The position numbers and the translations under genes are program-made. The notes under the pieces are model-generated. The model worked only from the letters and a program-made list of their open reading frames with translations, did no database searches and was not told the origin of the DNA. From positions 1 through 64,000 of the forward strand of contig JAPPEU010000061.1 of assembly GCA_028875245.1 (NCBI GenBank): a DNA stretch of 64,000 bases, given 5' to 3'. This DNA comes from Chloroflexota bacterium (GTDB taxonomy: Bacteria; Chloroflexota; Anaerolineae; Aggregatilineales; Phototrophicaceae). Below are positions 25,614 through 34,385 of this stretch, piece by piece (positions within the stretch are counted from its first letter, which is position 1; each line of letters starts with the position of its first letter).

Positions 25614-26594
25614 ATGGCAACCATATACCGAGAAGCGGACGCCAATCTCAATGTCTTGAGCGGCAAGACCGTCGGCATCATCGGCTACGGCAATCTGGGG
25701 CGCCCCGTGGCCAACAATCTGCGAGATTCCGGCGTCCGCCTGCTCGTCGGGCTGCGTGAAGATGAAACGCGGGAGCATGCGCGCGAGGACGGCTTCGAGC
25801 CGCAAGACATCGAAAAGGTCATCCCGCGCTGTCATATCTTGATGTTGTTCCTGCCGGACGAAGTTGTGCCCGAGGTCTATCTGGAACGGATTTCGCCCTT
25901 CCTCCAACGCGGGCATCTGCTGGTTTTCGCCAGCGGCTACAACATCGCCTTCGGTTTCGTTGAGCCGCCGCCCTTCGTCGATGTCGGCATGATCGCCCCG
26001 CGCACAATCGGTGCGGCGGTGCGCAGTCGCTATCTGGACGGCAGCGGCTTTTACAGCTTCGTCGGCGTCGGCCAGGACGCCACCGGGAGCACGCTCGAGA
26101 CGCTTCTCGGGCTGGCAAAGGCCATGGGCAGCCTGGGGGCGGGCGCCATCGAAATCTCTATGGAGCAAGAATCGCAGCTGGACCTCTTCGTGCAGCAAGC
26201 CATCTTGCCCGCCTTTCACCATGTATTGTCGACCGCGGCCGAAGTGCTGCTGGAGCTGGGTTATCCGCCGGAAGCGGTCATGCTCGATTTGGTCATCAGC
26301 GGCGAATTCACCGATTATCTCTCGCGCGCTTCTCAGATGGGCTGGCTGCGCGCGCTGCGCCTGTCTTCATTGACCGGGCAATATGGCCTTTTCAGCCGCC
26401 TGAGCCGCTTCAAGGAACTGAAGCTGGAAGGCTTGATGGAAGCGACTCTCGACGAAATCCGCCAGGGCGACTTCGCCATCGAATGGTCGCGCGAATATGA
26501 ACAGGGTTATCCGCGGCTCGCGGGGCTGCTGAGCGCGCAGGAGGGGCAGCATTTGTTCGCGCTGGTGCAGGGCACGCTCGAACGTCTGAAGTAA
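25614..26594 (+). CDS. Ketol-acid reductoisomerase-like protein with altered active site
   Basis: 326 aa, near class I KARI length. The NAD(P) fold begins GKTVGIIGYGNLGRPVANNL (residues 17-36). The C-terminal helical knot domain holds SQLDLFVQQAILPAF: D190, the first Mg ligand, is kept, but the usual Glu four residues later is Q194. The second ligand pair region (GYPPEAVMLDLVISGEF) lacks the FE..HE spacing. So the Mg2+ cluster needed for alkyl migration is probably incomplete, and the enzyme may only reduce or bind. No ilv genes are nearby. It follows the acetyltransferase gene by 31 bases. Confidence 0.78.
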   Translation: MATIYREADANLNVLSGKTVGIIGYGNLGRPVANNLRDSGVRLLVGLREDETREHAREDGFEPQDIEKVIPRCHILMLFLPDEVVPEVYLERISPFLQRGHLLVFASGYNIAFGFVEPPPFVDVGMIAPRTIGAAVRSRYLDGSGFYSFVGVGQDATGSTLETLLGLAKAMGSLGAGAIEISMEQESQLDLFVQQAILPAFHHVLSTAAEVLLELGYPPEAVMLDLVISGEFTDYLSRASQMGWLRALRLSSLTGQYGLFSRLSRFKELKLEGLMEATLDEIRQGDFAIEWSREYEQGYPRLAGLLSAQEGQHLFALVQGTLERLK

Positions 26595-26675
26595 TCGCAT
26601 AAGTTGCGAGCCTATCGCCAGCGAGGAGATGCGCTAGAATGAAGCGCGTCTTCTCCGAGCGAAAGGTTCCCGCAT

Positions 26676-27461
26676 TTGATTGACCGGACAAAAGCCGTAA
26701 TCGCCGATATGGATGGCGTGCTCTGGCGTGGCCCGCAGCCGCTGCCGGGCATGCCTGAGCTATTTGCGCTCCTCTTCGAGCGCGATCTGAATTTCGTCCT
26801 CGCCACCAACAACAGCAGCCGCACTCGTCAGGATTATGTCGACAAGCTCGCGGCGATGGGCGTAAACAGCGTTCAGCCGCATCATATCGTGACCAGCGGC
26901 ACGGCCACCGTCAGCTACTTGAAGAGGCAGTATCCAGCCGGCGCCGACATCTTCGTCGTGGGCGGCCCGGGCTTGCGGCGAATGCTGCGGGAGGCGGGTT
27001 TCATCATCGTCGAGGCAAATGCGGAAGTCGTCGTCTGCGGCATCGACATTGATTTCACTTATGACAAGGCGCGCAGGGCGACCCTGCTCATTCGGGCGGG
27101 CGCGCGCTTTATTGGCACGAATCCGGACCCATCATTTCCGGCGCCGGAAGGGCTGGTCCCGGGCGCGGGCAGCGTGATCGCCATGATAGAAGCGGCGTCG
27201 GGCCAGCCGCCAACCATCATCGGCAAGCCGAAACGCGGCATGTTCGAGGCGGCCCTGCGTCAACTCGGCGCCCGCCCTGAGGAGACGCTGATGATAGGCG
27301 ACCGCATCGGGACCGACATCGCCGGCGCCCAAGCCCTTGGCATCAACACGGCGCTCGTGATGACGGGCGTGGAGACGGAAGAAAGCGTACGCGGGAGCGA
27401 GGTGCAGCCGGACCGGGTCTTCGCCGGCCTGCCCGAGCTGATTGAGGCGCTGCGCTTCTAG
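26676..27461 (+). CDS. HAD-IIA family phosphatase (NagD-like)
   Basis: 261 aa with a TTG start (GAAAGG upstream). HAD motif I is IADMDGVLW (nucleophile and acid Asp), motif II FVLATNNSSRT, and motif III/IV IIGKPKRGMFEAAL ... LMIGDRIGTDIAGAQALGI. The cap between motifs II and III (about 80-190) is the C2 type of the NagD/PGP group, with GIDIDFTYDKARRA. Dephosphorylates sugar or nucleotide phosphates. The last 4 bases overlap the converging DUF1932 gene. Confidence 0.9.
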   Translation: MIDRTKAVIADMDGVLWRGPQPLPGMPELFALLFERDLNFVLATNNSSRTRQDYVDKLAAMGVNSVQPHHIVTSGTATVSYLKRQYPAGADIFVVGGPGLRRMLREAGFIIVEANAEVVVCGIDIDFTYDKARRATLLIRAGARFIGTNPDPSFPAPEGLVPGAGSVIAMIEAASGQPPTIIGKPKRGMFEAALRQLGARPEETLMIGDRIGTDIAGAQALGINTALVMTGVETEESVRGSEVQPDRVFAGLPELIEALRF

Positions 27462-28288
27462 CCAGCCAGCGCCGCCAGGACGTCATCCAGCTCCGGCGTT
27501 TCCTCCGCATCTTTGAAGCGCGCCATCCGCTGATAGATTTCATGCGCCGCCTCAAAGAAGCCGGGCGGCATCCCGGCCGCCTCAAAGGTGGCGGCGATCT
27601 CCTGCATCTCGCCGGCGAAGCGCCAGGCCTTGCCGGTGACATTGCGCACCTGGTTGACGCGCTGCTCCGCAACATCAGGATCGCGCCGCGCCCACTCGCG
27701 GTCGAGGTCCTCGCGGACGCCGAGCTGTTCCGCCGCGCCTTGAATCGCGGACAACAAGGCGGCGAAGCCTTTGGTCTGGGCGGCGAATACCATCTTCAGC
27801 GCCGACGCCTTGCCGACCTCCGCGCCGATCACGACCGCTTCGGTGACGGTCCCCGCGAAGAGCGCCGCTATCCGCGCTGCCGCCGGGCCGGACAGATAAA
27901 AGCGAGTGGCGCCCGTTTTCCAGGCGGGCGGCCCGATGATGCTGCCGTCCACGAAACTGACGCCCGCCGCTTCGAGCCTTGCGCCGATCCCTTGCGCTTG
28001 CTTCGGCGCGATGGCGTTGCCATCACAATACAGCCCGCGAAAACCGGCCTGGGCGACATCCCGGGCGACGGCTTCCGCCGCATGTGGCGGGCAGACGCAG
28101 AGCATCACCTCGCAGGCGGCGCAGAGTTCAGCGAGAGAGCCGACCGCGCGAAGGTTGTGAGCCTCAGCGCGCTGAGTCGTGGCCGCGCTCCTGCCCGCCG
28201 CCGCCCAATAGACGTCATGACCCGCCGCCCGCGCCGACGCCGCAATCGAAATGCCCATCGCGCCCGGATTGATGATGCCTATCTTCAC
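27458..28288 (-). CDS. NAD(P)-dependent dehydrogenase, 6-phosphogluconate-dehydrogenase-like (DUF1932)
   Basis: 276 aa, GTG start with GAGGTGA five bases upstream that overlaps the hisG stop. Rossmann start IGIINPGAMGISIAASARAAGH; the beta-hydroxyacid dehydrogenase motif FVDGSIIGPPAWKTG; and VGKASALKMVFAAQTKG with the catalytic Lys region. The C-terminal half fits DUF1932. Likely reduces or oxidises a small hydroxyacid. Translationally coupled to hisG, but no His-pathway step fits it. Confidence 0.85.
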   Translation of the reverse strand: MKIGIINPGAMGISIAASARAAGHDVYWAAAGRSAATTQRAEAHNLRAVGSLAELCAACEVMLCVCPPHAAEAVARDVAQAGFRGLYCDGNAIAPKQAQGIGARLEAAGVSFVDGSIIGPPAWKTGATRFYLSGPAAARIAALFAGTVTEAVVIGAEVGKASALKMVFAAQTKGFAALLSAIQGAAEQLGVREDLDREWARRDPDVAEQRVNQVRNVTGKAWRFAGEMQEIAATFEAAGMPPGFFEAAHEIYQRMARFKDAEETPELDDVLAALAG

Positions 28289-28292
28289 GCTG

Positions 28293-29318
28293 TCACCTCA
28301 GTCCCTCGCCCGACCGGAGCAGGCGCTCGAAGCGGTCAAAAGTTGCCGACTTTTCGTCGAATACGTAATTGGGGCGCGTGACGATGATGTCCGTCCCGCC
28401 CAGCGCCCGCAAGTGTTGCATGGTCTTGTGAATCAGATGTGAGCGCACGAGCAGATTGGTCTCGAACCAGCGCCGCGCCGCCCCAGGCGGGCTGGCGACC
28501 GCCACGACGCCGGGGCCTTTGCTGCCGCTCAGAGCCGGGTTTGCCAGTATGCGCCGCTGCACATCCGACACCGATTCGCCGGCGATATTGGCCCGCAATG
28601 ACACATACTGGCGGGCGCGCCGATGGGCTTCGACCAATTCCAGCATTTCCCGCAGCGTTTCCTGCTTGGCGGGCGATTGGCGCAAGGTCCGGCGGCTGCC
28701 GATCAGGACCGCTTCCGAAGCGATGATCCGCCCGCCATCAAGGGGTCGCAGATGATTCTCGCGCAAGGTCGTGCCCGTCTCCGACAGATCGGCGATCATA
28801 TCGGCGTAACCCATGCGCGGCGCCGCTTCCAGCGCGCCCTCGGCATGAACCAGCAAAAAATGCGAAATGCCCTGCCGATAGAGAAAACTCTTGACCAGGT
28901 TGTTGTACTTCGTCGCGATGCGCAGCTGGTCCCCGCGCTCAGAAAAGCGCAGGCTCAAATCGGCCAGGTCGGCGATTGAGGTGACATCAATCCAGGAATC
29001 GGGCGCGGCCAACAGCAACTCGCATTTGCCGAAACCGAGCCGGTCAATCACCATAACTTCGGCGGAATGTTCACTGTGCTCCAGGACTATATCCAGCCCG
29101 GTGATGCCGATATCGGCCCGCCCTTCCTCCACTTTGCTGAGGATATCGCGCGGGCGCTGATAAACGACTTCTGAAAGCGGCAAGCTGGGAATGCTGGCGG
29201 TGTATTGACGGCGATTTGGCTTGTAAATCTGCAAGCCCGCCCGCCCGAGAAAATTATCGGCCGCGTCGCCCAGCTGCCCTTTGCTCGGCAGGGCAATGAT
29301 TAGATTATCCGCGTTCAT
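28293..29318 (-). CDS. hisG: ATP phosphoribosyltransferase (long form)
   Basis: 341 aa. Catalytic domain: LIIALPSKGQLGDAADNFLGRAGL, EEGRADIGITGLDIV, and the PRPP region EGALEAAPRMGYADMIADLSETGTTLREN. The C-terminal ~115 residues (GPGVVAVASPPGAARRWFE ... LRALGGTDIIVTRPNYVF) match the regulatory HisG_C domain, so the enzyme should be histidine-sensitive and not need HisZ. First step of histidine synthesis. The start overlaps the end of hisS by 14 bases. Other his genes are not in the window. Confidence 0.92.
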   Translation of the reverse strand: MNADNLIIALPSKGQLGDAADNFLGRAGLQIYKPNRRQYTASIPSLPLSEVVYQRPRDILSKVEEGRADIGITGLDIVLEHSEHSAEVMVIDRLGFGKCELLLAAPDSWIDVTSIADLADLSLRFSERGDQLRIATKYNNLVKSFLYRQGISHFLLVHAEGALEAAPRMGYADMIADLSETGTTLRENHLRPLDGGRIIASEAVLIGSRRTLRQSPAKQETLREMLELVEAHRRARQYVSLRANIAGESVSDVQRRILANPALSGSKGPGVVAVASPPGAARRWFETNLLVRSHLIHKTMQHLRALGGTDIIVTRPNYVFDEKSATFDRFERLLRSGEGLR

Positions 29319-30873
29319 CGCGCACTTCATCCGCGCTCAAAAGCGCCTTGACCCGCCGCGGCAAGTCGGCGAACGGCGCCTGCCATTCCTGATGGCTGCG
29401 CATATCACGCAGGATGGCCGAACCCCGCTCTCGCTCCGCCTCGCCAATGATAATCACCAGCGCCGCGCCGACGCGATCGGCGTGCTTCAAGCTGCGGCGG
29501 AGGCTGCGCCCGTCGATGCTCAGCGCCACCGCCACATCGCCCGCGCGCAGCGCCTTGGCGATTTGCAGGCCGGCCGCCCTGTCCGCATCCGCGACCGGGA
29601 TCAGATACACATCAAGACGGTTGAGCTCGGCGCTTCCCCCGGCGTCAAGCAAACGCGCGATACGCTCGACCCCATAGGCGAATCCCGCCGCCGGCGTCGC
29701 TTCGTTGCCGCCCAGGATGCTGACCAGCCGGTCATAACGCCCGCCGCCACAAACCTGAATCGCTTCGCCGGTGGGGGCCGGACAATGAATCTCGAATATC
29801 AAGCCGGTGTAATAATGCAGGCCGCGGTTCAAGCCCAAATCGAGCGCCATCTCGCCGCGCAGGTCGCCGCAATCCGCCAGGCGATCCAAGGTCGCTTCCA
29901 GGCCGGCGATCATCCGGGGATCAAGTTCAAATTCGGCCGCCAGCGCCCGCGCCCGCGGCAAAACATCGGCCGGCGAACCAAGCAGTTGACCGAGCCGCTC
30001 CATATAAGCCAGGGCGGTCCGCAGCTTGGGAGCCTGATCATCTTCGCGGATTTTGCGCAGCAGGCGGTCGATCACCTCGCCTTCATCGCGGTTGGTGTCG
30101 ATGCGAATATTGAGGCTCCTTAACAGGTCCGTGATCGCCTGGCGCGCTTCGGCATCGGTCAAGTCGCGCAGGGCCTCTATCAAATGATCGCCCCCGGTTT
30201 CTGCAGCCGCCTCAAGCGCGTCATCATCAGATTCCATCTGAAATTCAGGAAAGATAGTCCGCAGCGACTCAACAACCTGCGGCAGACCATGCTTGCGCAG
30301 GTTTTCCATATTGCGCAGCAGAAAATTGAGCAGCTGCTTGCGCAGTCCCAGCTTTTGCAGGAAGGCTTCCAGGAGGCCGCTATGGCCAATCACGAGCTTG
30401 TAATCGCTGACGCCAACCTGTTCCAGCCCGATGCAGGCAAGATGCAGCAGCTCGGCATCGGCCATGGGCCCGCTCGCGCCCAGCAGCTCCGCGCCGGTCA
30501 TCGTGAATTGGCGATAACGATTTTGCTGCGGCTTTTCGTAGCGAAAGACCGGACCCGTGTACTGGATGCGCAAGGGCAAGGGTTCGTCTTGCAAGCCCTC
30601 GACATAGGCGCGCAGGATGGACGCGGTCATCTCCGGGCGCAAGGCGATGCGGCGGTTCTTATAAGTGAAATCATAGAGGCGGGCGCTGATTTCTTCGCCC
30701 GATTTGCGCAGGTAAAGCTCAGTATTCTCGAGGATGGGCACGTCGATCGGCATATAGCCGCCCAAGCGAAGATGCCGCTCCAGAGTATGCTCGACTTGTC
30801 GGCGTTGCGCATACTCGGCGTTGAACACATCGCGCATGCCGCGCAGGGCGCTGATTTTTTCCGCTGTCGCCAT
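29305..30873 (-). CDS. hisS: Histidyl-tRNA synthetase (HisS family) with an extra internal segment
   Basis: 522 aa, about 100 longer than a normal HisRS. Motif 1/2 region: LRPEMTASILRAYVEG, QYTGPVFRYEKPQQNRYRQFTM. His-binding signature: LGLNRGLHYYTGLIFE (catalytic Arg kept; the usual RGLDYY Asp is His), then CGGGRYDRLVSILGG and AAGFAYGVERIARLL (motif 3). A C-terminal anticodon domain (VYLIPVADADRAAGLQIAKAL) is present. The insertion (about 185-330) is acidic and helical. Adjacency to hisG raises HisZ as an alternative, but the anticodon domain and the long-form HisG argue for a synthetase. Start ATG 30873. Confidence 0.82.
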   Translation of the reverse strand: MATAEKISALRGMRDVFNAEYAQRRQVEHTLERHLRLGGYMPIDVPILENTELYLRKSGEEISARLYDFTYKNRRIALRPEMTASILRAYVEGLQDEPLPLRIQYTGPVFRYEKPQQNRYRQFTMTGAELLGASGPMADAELLHLACIGLEQVGVSDYKLVIGHSGLLEAFLQKLGLRKQLLNFLLRNMENLRKHGLPQVVESLRTIFPEFQMESDDDALEAAAETGGDHLIEALRDLTDAEARQAITDLLRSLNIRIDTNRDEGEVIDRLLRKIREDDQAPKLRTALAYMERLGQLLGSPADVLPRARALAAEFELDPRMIAGLEATLDRLADCGDLRGEMALDLGLNRGLHYYTGLIFEIHCPAPTGEAIQVCGGGRYDRLVSILGGNEATPAAGFAYGVERIARLLDAGGSAELNRLDVYLIPVADADRAAGLQIAKALRAGDVAVALSIDGRSLRRSLKHADRVGAALVIIIGEAERERGSAILRDMRSHQEWQAPFADLPRRVKALLSADEVRDERG

Positions 30874-30942
30874 GTCTATTGCGCCGTCGTCTCTCAACGC
30901 TGCCGAACGTTTCTACGCGACAAAGGCTACCATTGAATCGCC

Positions 30943-32061
30943 TCAGGGCATAGAGCGCGTCCTGCCGTCTGGTGCAAACTCAACACAATGATCGAGCGCG
31001 CCCTCGTCGATGAAGCGCAGCAGCCGCAAGCCCTCCCCTTCAATCGCGTCCAGGCAGCCGCTCGCACCCTCTTCAAAGAGCGTGACGCGCAAGGTGGCTC
31101 TCGTCCGCTCCCGCTCGACTTTCCAAATCGCCCCGACGAATCCGTCAATGAGAACCGAGCCCAGCACGCGCCCGGCCGAGACGAATACCTTCTTTCGCTG
31201 CGCTTCAGGCAGGATCCGGCTTCGATCTTTATGCGCGATCAAGATGTTGTCGTATTCCGGCAAGAATCGAATCGGCGGCGCGACATCTTCATCAATGATC
31301 GCTTGATCCGGCAGATCATAGAGCCGTTTGCCATCAGCCGTCTGATAATGGACAAGCTGCTCAAGCGTCGTGCTTAGGCGGGGTTTCAAGCGCGTCATGC
31401 CCGTCCAGGTCTGGAAATCCATCACATCAGCCGGGCCGAATGCGGCCAGGTAACGGCGAAAAAACGCCGACAAATCGGCCGGGGCCGCGGGACCCAGCCA
31501 GCTCGCCGCCGTCGTGTATGTAGCGCGCGTTCCCAGGCCCCAGGCGCCGCTCGGCGGAACCTGAACCAGCGGCAGATAGCTGCGCACGGCATAAGCCATC
31601 GCCTGCTTGTCTTCGCCCGGTTCGAAGGCTTGTAGCTTGTCGCGCAGCGCGCCGATCGACGGCTGCTCCGCCTCCAGATAAGGCTTGGCGATTTCAACGA
31701 GCCGCTCGACATTCAAGCCCCGCGCCCGCGCCCCGAAGAACGAACGCAAGCCCCGCGCCAATGCCGGTTGAATCACAGCCTGGAATCGCTGATGATCAGC
31801 GGCGCTGACCAGATGCAAAGTCGAGCGCAGCCAGGGCGCCCGCACGACCGCGCGCGCTTCCAGCGCCGCCGTCAGCTGCGATTTGTCAAAGCCATGCAAG
31901 CGCGTCCACAGGCCGATATAGGGCGGATTCGGAATCTGCGATTGCAGGGCGAGCAAGATTTCGATGGCGGTCTTGGGGTCGAGGCGCTGCCGCTCCAGCA
32001 GCAACTGCCGCGCGAGCAGCGTTCGATTCAGTTGACGCAATGACAGCGTTTGAGGCGGCAT
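30943..32061 (-). CDS. Winged-helix DNA-binding domain protein (HTH_42 family)
   Basis: 372 aa. It begins SLRQLNRTLLARQLLLERQ, with LALQSQIPNPPYIGLWTRL and RSTLHLVSAADHQRF, all typical of the HTH_42 (DUF1006) family. Members carry several winged-helix units; some are linked to interstrand-crosslink repair glycosylases (AlkX/YcaQ type), and the QSQ region (Q-x-Q near the N-terminus) fits that group. GGGGGA lies ten bases before ATG 32061. In a minus-strand run between the sigma/anti-sigma pair and hisS. Function in DNA repair is inferred from the family. Confidence 0.8.
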   Translation of the reverse strand: MPPQTLSLRQLNRTLLARQLLLERQRLDPKTAIEILLALQSQIPNPPYIGLWTRLHGFDKSQLTAALEARAVVRAPWLRSTLHLVSAADHQRFQAVIQPALARGLRSFFGARARGLNVERLVEIAKPYLEAEQPSIGALRDKLQAFEPGEDKQAMAYAVRSYLPLVQVPPSGAWGLGTRATYTTAASWLGPAAPADLSAFFRRYLAAFGPADVMDFQTWTGMTRLKPRLSTTLEQLVHYQTADGKRLYDLPDQAIIDEDVAPPIRFLPEYDNILIAHKDRSRILPEAQRKKVFVSAGRVLGSVLIDGFVGAIWKVERERTRATLRVTLFEEGASGCLDAIEGEGLRLLRFIDEGALDHCVEFAPDGRTRSMP

Positions 32062-32206
32062 GGTCGCATTCCCCCTGGAGCATCGCACGGCGACAGTCTA
32101 GCAGCCAGATGAGGCGCCGGCAAATATCGCCGGGCGCGGCCGTCCGCCCGACGCCGCGCGACAGATTGATTTCAATTGCTGAATTGGGATGATGTTTGGG
32201 CCGGCG

Positions 32207-32590
32207 CTAAAGCGGCGTGACGACTGCTTCTTCCTGCATATCTTGCGCCGTTTCCGAGCCGAAGAGCCGGCGCAGCGCGAACAAGACGAAACCGAAGAAT
32301 ATCGCCAGGAAGGCGGCGACATGCACCCGCGCGGGCATCCCCCGCAGGCGCCCGAGCAAGCTGGACTCGCCCTCGAGCAAATCAGCGTGCAAAATAGTGG
32401 AGAACTCTTCGCGCGGCTCCAGCGGCGTGAGCGCTGTTTGCAGCGCCTGTATCATCTCGACAAAATCATCGGCGTCCTCTTGCGGCAAATCGGATTGGGC
32501 GATTAATGAATCGACGCCGTCGCCGTTTTGCAAGCCGGTGGTGATCGCATCAAGCAAATCTTGCATGTGAACATCCGCTGCTGCAGGCAT
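32207..32590 (-). CDS. Putative membrane anti-sigma factor
   Basis: 127 aa (ATG 32590; an ATG at 32614 overlapping the sigma gene is possible). Residues 1-85 are a soluble acidic helical region (LLDAITTGLQNGDGVDSL, MIQALQTALTPLEPREEF), followed by one membrane helix (VHVAAFLAIFFGFVLFAL) and a short tail. It is immediately downstream of an ECF sigma gene, the usual place for its anti-sigma factor. No zinc motif (HxxxCxxC) is seen, so it would be a non-ZAS type. Assignment rests mainly on position and topology. Confidence 0.6.
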   Translation of the reverse strand: MPAAADVHMQDLLDAITTGLQNGDGVDSLIAQSDLPQEDADDFVEMIQALQTALTPLEPREEFSTILHADLLEGESSLLGRLRGMPARVHVAAFLAIFFGFVLFALRRLFGSETAQDMQEEAVVTPL

Positions 32591-32597
32591 ATTTGCT

Positions 32598-33212
32598 TTA
32601 ACCCTCGCTACCATCCAGACGCCGGTTCCGGTCGCTGTTTTGGAGCATCTCCATCTCTTCGCGCAAGGCCAGGAGCGTGCGATGATAAAGTGACTTGATC
32701 GCGCCTTCCGTCCGCCCCATGATCGCGCCGATCTCCGCGTTTGACATTTGCTCGACGAATTTTAGCAGAAGCAACTGCTGCCGATCTTCCGGCAAGCGGC
32801 GAACAGCCTGCAAGAGTTGATTCTGCTCCTCCCGTTCCTCGGTCACGCGGTCGGGCGCCTCGGATTTTAGCGAATGAACCACATACTCGTCCAAGGCAAT
32901 GATCTTGCGGCGCCCCTGATCGCGATGCCAATTCGCCACCAGGTTGTGGGCGATCCGATAAAGCCAGGCTTGAAACGGGACGCCCTTTTCGACATACGTC
33001 GCGATATGCGACAGAGCGCGGAAAAAAACTTTGGCGGTCAAATCCTCCGCGTCATGCGCGTTGCCCGTTCGATAAAATACATAACTGTAAATCTTCTGAA
33101 GATAACGCTCATAAAGCTCGCCAAAGGCATCCATATCTTCCTTCGCCAGCGCGACCAGCTCTCTGTCGTCGAGCGCCTTGTAGTCGACCCGCTTGGTAAA
33201 AGGATTCTTCAT
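32598..33212 (-). CDS. ECF-type RNA polymerase sigma factor
   Basis: 204 aa. Region 2: ELVALAKEDMDAFGELYERYLQKIYSYV, AEDLTAKVFFRAL, GVPFQAWLYRIAHNLVANWHRD. Region 4: LLQAVRRLPEDRQQLLLLKFVEQMSNAEIGAIMGRTEGAIKSLYHRTLLAL, with a helix-turn-helix. Directs RNA polymerase to a small regulon; its cue is unknown. Coupled to the putative membrane anti-sigma downstream. 54 bases after the sugar kinase gene. Confidence 0.93.
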   Translation of the reverse strand: MKNPFTKRVDYKALDDRELVALAKEDMDAFGELYERYLQKIYSYVFYRTGNAHDAEDLTAKVFFRALSHIATYVEKGVPFQAWLYRIAHNLVANWHRDQGRRKIIALDEYVVHSLKSEAPDRVTEEREEQNQLLQAVRRLPEDRQQLLLLKFVEQMSNAEIGAIMGRTEGAIKSLYHRTLLALREEMEMLQNSDRNRRLDGSEG

Positions 33213-33266
33213 GCCGTATTTTCCTAAACCCGCCGCAGCAAAATGGGTTACGCATTTCCCGCCAGG

Positions 33267-34196
33267 TCACTGATCGGCGGCCGGCTGCGCCATCAGCGCC
33301 TGGACGTCAGCGAGAAACGGCAGGGCGGACATGGTGCCGCGGCGCGTACAAGCCAAGCCCGCGGTAGCCGAAGCGAATGCCAGCGTCTTGCGCGCCGGCC
33401 AAGCCCGCGCGAGCCCGCAGCAATAGGCGCCCACGAAGGCATCGCTCGCCCCGGTCGTATCGACAGCGGCGACTTTGAATCCAGGCTGCGCGACTCTGCA
33501 ATCATCGCGATAATGAATGCTGCCCTCCTCGCCCAGGGTGAGGACGACCGTGCCAATCCCCAACTGCAAAAGCCCGCAGGCCAAGGCATCGAGGTCTTCC
33601 GGCGCGCCTTCCAGGATGAGCTGCGCTTCCGCCTTGTTGGGAATGAGCACATCGACGAGATGCAAGTAATCGATAACGAAGGCATCCCGCGTAAAGAACG
33701 GCGCCGGATTCAACACGGTAGTTGCGCCGGCCTCGCGCCCAAGCTGGAGCGCATAACGCACCCGCTGCTGCGGGATCTCAAAATCGATCAGCAGAATATC
33801 ATCCGCGCGCAAGTCTTTCAGCGCCTCGCGAAGATGTTCCTCGTCCACCTGGCGGCTGGCGTCCGGCGCGCCGATAAAGCCGGGCATGCCGTCTTTGACG
33901 ACGATGCCCGCGATGCTTGTGCTGTTCCCCGCAAGCTGACGCACCTGCTCGATATTGACGCCCTCCCGGCGCAATGCCGCCAGCATGTCAGCGCCAAAGA
34001 TATCATCGCCGACGCAGCCAATCAGCCGGACATCATCCGCCCCGACCCGGCGCGCCGCCGTCGCCTGGTTCAGCGCCTTGCCGCCCGGGGACAGCGTCAC
34101 CTGCGACGCGTGCACCGCCTGATTCGGCGCCACCCAATCCGGCACATCAAAAACAATGTCGTAAACTAGTGCCCCCACCACGAAGATGCGCGCCAA
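33267..34196 (-). CDS. PfkB/ribokinase-family sugar kinase
   Basis: 309 aa, TTG start with GAGGGG upstream. PfkB motif 1 is SPGGKALNQATAARRVGADD (about residues 36-55), and motif 2 is VAAVDTTGASDAFVGAYCCGLA with the catalytic Asp and anion hole. VLTLGEEGSIHY and LIPNKAEAQLIL are the ATP-side strands. Phosphorylates a sugar or nucleoside. It is divergent from the ABC importer (190-base gap), so it may phosphorylate the imported sugar; alternatively it handles ribose from the two nucleoside hydrolases. Confidence 0.9.
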   Translation of the reverse strand: MARIFVVGALVYDIVFDVPDWVAPNQAVHASQVTLSPGGKALNQATAARRVGADDVRLIGCVGDDIFGADMLAALRREGVNIEQVRQLAGNSTSIAGIVVKDGMPGFIGAPDASRQVDEEHLREALKDLRADDILLIDFEIPQQRVRYALQLGREAGATTVLNPAPFFTRDAFVIDYLHLVDVLIPNKAEAQLILEGAPEDLDALACGLLQLGIGTVVLTLGEEGSIHYRDDCRVAQPGFKVAAVDTTGASDAFVGAYCCGLARAWPARKTLAFASATAGLACTRRGTMSALPFLADVQALMAQPAADQ

Positions 34197-34385
34197 GCTC
34201 GAATGCCCCTCATGAACGATTCCGCAAACTTCAATTGTATCATGAACAGAAACAGGGTAAGCGATATGCGCCCCTCCAAACCACCATTAACGGTGACCAG
34301 CAACCATGTTAAGGCGCTCCGTTTTTCTTTTTATTCGCGCTTGCAAACGCTATACTTAGCTTAATGAGCCCTTTTCGAGTTTCCA

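Noticed and set aside
27542..28381. 279-codon plus-strand frame antisense to the DUF1932 gene
   Set aside because: Arg/Pro-rich translation without domain pattern; the minus-strand frame has clear motifs. A shadow of GC-rich coding.
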